A DNA stretch of 64,000 bases, from positions 62,001 through 126,000 of the forward strand of contig NZ_JWLV01000023.1 of the NCBI RefSeq assembly GCF_000808535.1, written 5' to 3'. Position 1 is the stretch's first letter; the number at the start of each line of letters is the position of its first letter. Made by a program: the position numbers and the translations under genes. The stretch is from Vibrio sinaloensis (lineage in GTDB: Bacteria > Pseudomonadota > Gammaproteobacteria > Enterobacterales > Vibrionaceae). The notes beneath the pieces were generated by a model that was given only the letters and a program-made list of their open reading frames with translations, ran no database searches and was not told where the DNA came from. Positions 61,051 to 64,000 of the stretch are shown piece by piece.

Positions 61051-61642
61051 TACTTTTTAACGGTTCATCCCGTTAAATGCAGCCATAGCTTAGAGCTTAT
61101 TTAGTGTTATTAGTAACTTAGTTTTTCTACATCTTGTGCTTGTGATGGTTTTTTAACCTTTTTTTGGGGCGTTCTTAGAGATAAAGGGACGTTAAATATC
61201 TCAAAAGAGCATTGCTTAATTCTGTCTTAACAACTCAGACAGGGCATATTCAAGAGTATTCGTCCTATAGTATGAATGTGTAGCCTAAAGCATCGTATGG
61301 GCTTTTTGAGGAGCAAACAGAGGTATGTGGAAAAATACAGCAATGACAAAGTGTGATGAATATCACATATGCGAAATGGAGGTTAGAGTTTTTTTTAGAT
61401 AAAAAAACGCAAAAAAAATACAAAATATGTTGCAAAAAAAGAAGTCAATACTACTTCATCGAAATAATGATTGTTTTTTGCTGGTTAAGTTCACAAAAAT
61501 GGAGGAAAAATACAATAAGGGTAATTAAGTTTCAAAAAAGTGAGACTTTTCTGAGCCTTAATCGTCCGTGAGGGTCTTTGCAGAGATAATTGAGACCCTG
61601 TAAAATAACTTGGGTGAACAAAGCGTACTTTCAGGAGTGCGT

Positions 61643-61762
61643 AAAAAATCCCTCATTCTCAATGAGAAGAGGGATTAGTTTACAAAACGATGGGCTAGCT
61701 GTTTTGATTCTCCTCGACCAAAATTTGAATCTGAACGCCAGAAAACCTTCGTCTAAATAACG
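61643..61762 (-). ncRNA. Candidate small RNA on the minus strand
   Basis: On the minus strand a long hairpin (arms at 61669-61676/61647-61654 with an inner GAGAA/TTCTC stem) is followed by a run of U residues at 61648-61643, a textbook terminator. No minus-strand gene lies upstream of it before the integrase terminator at 62151. A TATTAT -10-like sequence at 61773-61768 would start RNA near 61761, giving about 120 bases. Existence of the RNA is inferred. Confidence 0.4.
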
Positions 61763-61813
61763 TCGTTATAATAGTACATGTTGATTGAAAAGTGCTATTT
61801 TTACGATACTTGA

Positions 61814-61829
61814 TGTGATCATTGTCACG
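61814..61829. promoter_or_regulatory. CRP-type binding site
   Basis: TGTGATCATTGTCACG matches TGTGA-N6-TCACA at 9 of 10 positions. Its centre is about 61 bases upstream of the inferred start of the minus-strand RNA, the usual class I activation distance; it also precedes the 51-residue gene on the plus strand. Confidence 0.45.
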
Positions 61830-61874
61830 TAAATTTTGTTTTTTTTCATTGATTACGAGCAAGGTTTCGAGCTA

Positions 61875-61905
61875 GCCCTTTTTTAAGCCTCAACTTAATA
61901 AGGGC
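61875..61905 (+). promoter_or_regulatory. Hairpin overlapping the ribosome site of the 51-residue gene
   Basis: GCCCTT and TTAAG (61875-61887) pair with CTTAA and AAGGGC (61894-61905). The right arm contains the AAGGG that would serve the ATG at 61911, so folding could hide the ribosome site. Confidence 0.4.
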
Positions 61906-61910
61906 AGAAA

Positions 61911-62066
61911 ATGAAAAGCATTAAACACAAACCAGCACCAATGGGTTTTAAATGGGTGTACACACGTTTTCGTCGAGTTCGTAACTCAACGAGAGTTTTG
62001 GATGCTCATGAATATGGATGGAAAGCATGGTGTTTTCTAGTCCGTTGCGGTAAAGGAGGGCGCTAG
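61911..62066 (+). CDS. Small basic prophage protein, unknown function
   Basis: 51 codons: MKSIKHKPAPMGFKWVYTRF, then RRVRNSTRVLDAHEYGWKAW and CFLVRCGKGGR. The YxRxRRxRNSxRVLDAxxYG...W.FLVR pattern resembles short proteins seen in small marine phages and plasmid-like elements. Strongly basic, so nucleic-acid binding is possible. Two bases before the next tiny frame. Confidence 0.6.
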   Translation: MKSIKHKPAPMGFKWVYTRFRRVRNSTRVLDAHEYGWKAWCFLVRCGKGGR

Positions 62067-62068
62067 AA

Positions 62069-62137
62069 ATGTCTTTCTTACTACGGAAAATCCATAAACT
62101 GATTTGGGAAACTGAAAAAGTGGTTAATTTTTTCTAA
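62069..62137 (+). CDS. Possible 22-residue peptide
   Basis: MSFLLRKIHKLIWETEKVVN plus FF; an amphipathic helix. AAAGGAGGG lies 10 bases upstream, the best ribosome site in this part of the element. It follows the 51-residue gene directly and precedes a terminator. Expression unproven. Confidence 0.4.
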   Translation: MSFLLRKIHKLIWETEKVVNFF

Positions 62138-62150
62138 GCTATACTTAACA

Positions 62151-62174
62151 AAAGCACCCTAGTGAGGGTGCTTT
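62151..62174. terminator. Bidirectional terminator before the integrase gene end
   Basis: AAAGCACCCT-AGTG-AGGGTGCTTT with T-run on the right and A-rich left flank; lies between converging small genes and integrase. Confidence 0.85.
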
Positions 62175-62175
62175 T

Positions 62176-63240
62176 TTATTTTTCGTGTAGCTGTTGAGGG
62201 TATAGCTGAGTATAAACTTGCCAAAGCACATTCAAACTTCTATGCCCTGTGACTTGGGCGACTTCCTCAATCGAGTAGCCCTTTTCGAATAAGCGGCTCG
62301 CTCCCTCTCTTCGCAAGTCATGGTACCTTAAATCTTCAATACCTAGCTCATTACGTACTCTCTGAAAACCTGCGGTTACGCTTCGCGGGTTGTAAGGAAA
62401 GATGCGATCGCTTTTCTTCGGTTGTTTGAGGGCAATATCGAACGACTCCCCAAGCAAAGGAACAAGCATGTGGTTGCCGGTCTTTTTGCGCGGGTCTTTT
62501 CTGTCTCTTACCACCACTGTTTTGTTTTCTTGATCGAGGTCTTCCCAACGAATCGAGCATACTTCACCAATACGCATACAAGTAAGGATGCTGAACTCAA
62601 GAATGTCGGTAAATGGGATTCGTGTTTTCCCGTTCGGCCTAAAGGATTCCCTTTTCTCCAAACCTTCTTTCAATAATTTCAATTCTTCGGAAGTAGGGCG
62701 GCGAGTGCGCTTCTGACTTTTTCCTATTAAGCCCATATCAGTAAGGACGGGAACAGCTTCGTCAAATATCTGAAAATTGGCGGCAATGTTGAAAACGGGT
62801 TTGGCTTTCTTCATTACTGAACGAAGGTAAGCAATATCGTGATAGATGGTAGCGCCGCCAGCTCCCGCACCCTTGCGATTTTTGCAGTGTTGGATCAGGT
62901 CACTGGTTTTCAGTTCATTGCTCTCAACTTTTGCAATGTCACAATCTCTAAGTAACTTAATCACATAGCGCTTAGTTCTTCCGGTTCTGTTCCACAATTC
63001 TGGCTCAGCCATAAAAGAATCGAGGAGTACCGCGAGGGGGACTGATTTGGGTCTGTTCAGTACCCCTTCTGACTCCAGTTCAGCCACTCTGCGCATCCCA
63101 TATGATTTAGCGAGTGCTTTCTTTTTTAGAGTTTTGCTTTCCCTGTGTATAATGCGCGAATCTTTTTTTACGACTACTGTTACCTTGAACCTAAGTTCAC
63201 CGCTTTTTAGCTTTCGAGTTTCTATGCTGTAGCTTGCCAT
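62176..63240 (-). CDS. int: Tyrosine integrase of the dusA-targeting type
   Basis: 354 residues. Arm-binding and core-binding domains occupy residues 1-175; the catalytic domain has Arg223 (TCMRIGEVCSIRW), His307-x-x-Arg310 (RYHDLRREGASRLF), His333 (VTGHRSLNVLW) and nucleophile Tyr343 (QVYTQLY). The gene lies next to attR, 159 bases from the core, as usual for integrases of this lifestyle. AAGGAG precedes the ATG. It should catalyse insertion at the dusA start. The start region includes a LexA-type box upstream. Confidence 0.95.
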   Translation of the reverse strand: MASYSIETRKLKSGELRFKVTVVVKKDSRIIHRESKTLKKKALAKSYGMRRVAELESEGVLNRPKSVPLAVLLDSFMAEPELWNRTGRTKRYVIKLLRDCDIAKVESNELKTSDLIQHCKNRKGAGAGGATIYHDIAYLRSVMKKAKPVFNIAANFQIFDEAVPVLTDMGLIGKSQKRTRRPTSEELKLLKEGLEKRESFRPNGKTRIPFTDILEFSILTCMRIGEVCSIRWEDLDQENKTVVVRDRKDPRKKTGNHMLVPLLGESFDIALKQPKKSDRIFPYNPRSVTAGFQRVRNELGIEDLRYHDLRREGASRLFEKGYSIEEVAQVTGHRSLNVLWQVYTQLYPQQLHEK

Positions 63241-63253
63241 TTTGTCCTACTCC

Positions 63254-63270
63254 TTGAGGGGGACTATAGG
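63254..63270 (+). repeat. Terminal direct repeat, right copy (possible integrase arm site)
   Basis: TTGAGGGGGACTATAGG, identical to 49134-49150. Here it is followed by GGGGACT, so GGGGGACT occurs twice in tandem. It lies 14 bases upstream of the integrase ATG, overlapping the region that must hold its ribosome site. Confidence 0.6.
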
Positions 63271-63307
63271 GGGACTGGAAGAGGATTTTCCATCAGATTC
63301 TAGGTAA

Positions 63308-63336
63308 TTCACTGTATATTTGTACAGTGTTAATTT
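63308..63336 (+). promoter_or_regulatory. Element-borne promoter of rebuilt dusA
   Basis: TTCACT (63308-63313), 17-base spacer, TAATTT (63331-63336). It lies 12 bases upstream of the dusA ATG and replaces the host promoter cut off by integration. The LexA box sits on the spacer. Confidence 0.5.
63310..63329. promoter_or_regulatory. LexA (SOS) box between integrase and dusA
   Basis: CACTGTATATTTGTACAGTG contains CTG-N10-CAG with perfect 7-bp arms (CACTGTA/TACAGTG), close to the gammaproteobacterial LexA consensus. Divergent promoters for int and dusA overlap it. Confidence 0.7.
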
Positions 63337-63347
63337 GAGACTAAATC

Positions 63348-64000
63348 ATGCAAAACACTGATAAAGCCAATAAATACGCCGCGAATCGTTTTTCTATAGC
63401 ACCCATGCTCGATTGGACAGATCGTCATTGCCGCTACTTCCATCGCTTGCTGACAAACGAGACTCTGCTTTATACAGAGATGGTCACGACAGGCGCGATC
63501 ATTCATGGTAAAGGTGACTTTTTAGCGTATAACGAAGAAGAACATCCGGTGGCACTGCAGTTAGGTGGCTCGAACCCTCAAGATCTCGCGACTTGCGCTA
63601 AACTTGCAGCAGAACGCGGCTACGATGAGATCAACCTTAATGTAGGGTGCCCATCAGACCGTGTGCAAAATGGACGTTTCGGTGCTTGTTTGATGGCGGA
63701 GCCTCAGTTGGTGGCGGATTGTGTAGCTGCAATGCGTGATGTGGTGGATATTCCAGTCACGGTGAAAACACGTATCGGTATTGATGACCAAGATTCTTAT
63801 GAGTTTCTGACAGATTTTGTTTCGATTGTTTCAGAGAAAGGCGGTTGTGACCAGTTTACTATTCATGCGCGTAAGGCTTGGTTGTCTGGGTTAAGTCCGA
63901 AAGAAAACCGAGAGATTCCACCGTTGGATTACCCTCGTGCGTATCAACTAAAGAAAGATTTTGCTCATCTAAACATTGCCGTAAACGGTGGGGTAAAGAC
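63348..64000 (+). CDS. dusA: tRNA-dihydrouridine synthase A, rebuilt by the element (3' end beyond the window)
   Basis: 218 residues are visible, without a stop. The FMN-barrel enzyme reduces uridines 20/20a of tRNA. Motifs: [52 protein letters not shown] (catalytic cysteine of [10 protein letters not shown]) and the later [15 protein letters not shown]. The first ~17 codons, up to the 19-bp core, come from the element ([20 protein letters not shown]), so the N-terminus differs from the native MKPDNTSKYAANRF but keeps the core residues. Probably functional. Confidence 0.93.
   Translation, partial: MQNTDKANKYAANRFSIAPMLDWTDRHCRYFHRLLTNETLLYTEMVTTGAIIHGKGDFLAYNEEEHPVALQLGGSNPQDLATCAKLAAERGYDEINLNVGCPSDRVQNGRFGACLMAEPQLVADCVAAMRDVVDIPVTVKTRIGIDDQDSYEFLTDFVSIVSEKGGCDQFTIHARKAWLSGLSPKENREIPPLDYPRAYQLKKDFAHLNIAVNGGVK
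63399..63417 (+). repeat. attR core
   Basis: GCACCCATGCTCGATTGGA, identical to attL (49081-49099). To the right the host dusA frame continues. Confidence 0.9.

Larger units (their letters stand above)
60805..61910. other. Long AT-rich non-coding region of the prophage
   Basis: About 1.1 kb without a convincing gene. It holds an FNR-type site (61037-61050), an inverted repeat TTTAACGG-N6-CCGTTAAA (61056-61077), CTGTCT-N9-AGACAG (61222-61242), a minus-strand terminator (61643-61676), a CRP-type site (61814-61829), and a hairpin before the next small gene. A 72-codon frame at 61353-61571 lacks a ribosome site and looks accidental. The region could hold the replication origin or regulatory RNA. 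Confidence 0.5.
49081..63417. mobile_element. Integrated tailless prophage related to corticovirus PM2
   Basis: A 14.3-kb element bounded by identical 19-bp repeats in dusA. It has a tyrosine integrase at the right end, an S24 repressor with a divergent PrtN-type activator, a 633-residue HUH replication protein, a P9/A32-like packaging ATPase, a PM2 P2-like capsid protein of 275 residues and many short single-membrane-pass proteins. It has no portal, large terminase, tape measure or tail genes. This set points to the double-jelly-roll, membrane-containing virus lineage; the replication protein length (PM2 P12 is about 634 residues) and capsid sequence pattern favour Corticoviridae. PM2-like prophages are known in aquatic bacteria. 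All ORFs look intact. Confidence 0.82.

Noticed and set aside
61222..61242. CTGTCT-N9-AGACAG as a second LexA box
   Set aside because: The CTG to CAG spacing is wrong for LexA (needs CTG-N10-CAG), so it is only an inverted repeat.
61324..61401. 25-codon frame MWKNTAMTKCDEYH... with GAGG upstream
   Set aside because: GAGGT ends only about 2 bases before the ATG and GAGGAG is too far away; the peptide has no visible features.
61353..61571. 72-codon open frame in the AT-rich prophage gap
   Set aside because: No ribosome site before its ATG, poly-Lys/Phe composition expected of AT-rich random DNA, and no family resemblance.
49081..63417. Reading the element as a tailed prophage or pyocin because of the PrtN-type gene
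   Set aside because: No terminase, portal, tape measure, sheath or baseplate gene is present; the late block has a P9-type ATPase and a P2-like capsid protein instead.
49081..63417. Assignment to Autolykiviridae, the other marine tailless group found in Vibrio
   Set aside because: The HUH rolling-circle replication protein close in length to PM2 P12 and the P2-like capsid pattern favour the corticovirus side. A search would settle it.
49081..63417. Defence system, CRISPR array or integron cassettes inside the element
   Set aside because: No spacer-repeat pattern, no cas, restriction or toxin-antitoxin motifs and no attC-type sites were seen.

Overview
The window is chromosomal DNA from a Vibrio or close relative. 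The evidence is the motX gene of the sodium-driven polar flagellum beside purA and rnr, a CRP nearly identical to the enterobacterial protein, the kefGB/yheS/yheT/yheU/prkB/crp block, the ast arginine genes next to crp, and zur next to dusA. Gene content, order and codon use up to about 49 kb are those of a typical Vibrio core genome.

Layout. (a) 1-5.5 kb: end of pabA, then argD/astC, astA and astD for arginine synthesis and breakdown, and a DUF1338 gene. (b) 5.5-13.7 kb: crp, prkB, yheU, yheT, a TIGR02444 gene and the ABC-F gene yheS, all on the minus strand, then kefG, kefB and yheV on the plus strand. (c) 13.8-21.3 kb: slyD, an isoaspartyl peptidase, purA, motX behind a clear sigma-28 promoter, rnr and rlmB. 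(d) 21.4-35.4 kb: the S10, spc and alpha ribosomal protein operons, complete and in the usual order, with secY and rpoA. (e) 35.5-41.6 kb: a DUF2780 lipoprotein, fklB, an OapA/YtfB-like LysM protein, an EamA transporter, an ElaA-like acetyltransferase, a Crp/Fnr-type regulator and cpdB. (f) 41.8-48.5 kb: the sulfate assimilation genes cobA-cysD-cysN-SLC13 permease-cysC, then cheX and zur.

(g) 49.08-63.42 kb: a 14.3-kb integrated element splits the start of dusA. Identical 19-bp sequences mark its ends. It encodes a tyrosine integrase, an S24-type repressor divergent from a PrtN-type activator, a 633-residue HUH replication initiator, a P9/A32-like packaging ATPase, a PM2 P2-like capsid protein and a chain of small, mostly membrane-anchored proteins with overlapping stops and starts. 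No tail, portal or terminase gene is present. I read it as a temperate, tailless, membrane-containing virus of the corticovirus (PM2) type. The element carries its own recoded start of dusA, so an intact dusA reading frame continues to the right of it and past the window edge.

How the element may work (inference). Lysogeny would be held by the repressor. DNA damage would trigger its self-cleavage and release the PrtN-like activator, the logic known from pyocin control. A near-consensus LexA box lies between integrase and the rebuilt dusA, so excision and dusA expression may also respond to damage. Twin palindromes before the capsid genes, a 12-bp repeat array after them, and a 1.2-kb AT-rich region with CRP-like, FNR-like and terminator-like signals are the least explained parts.
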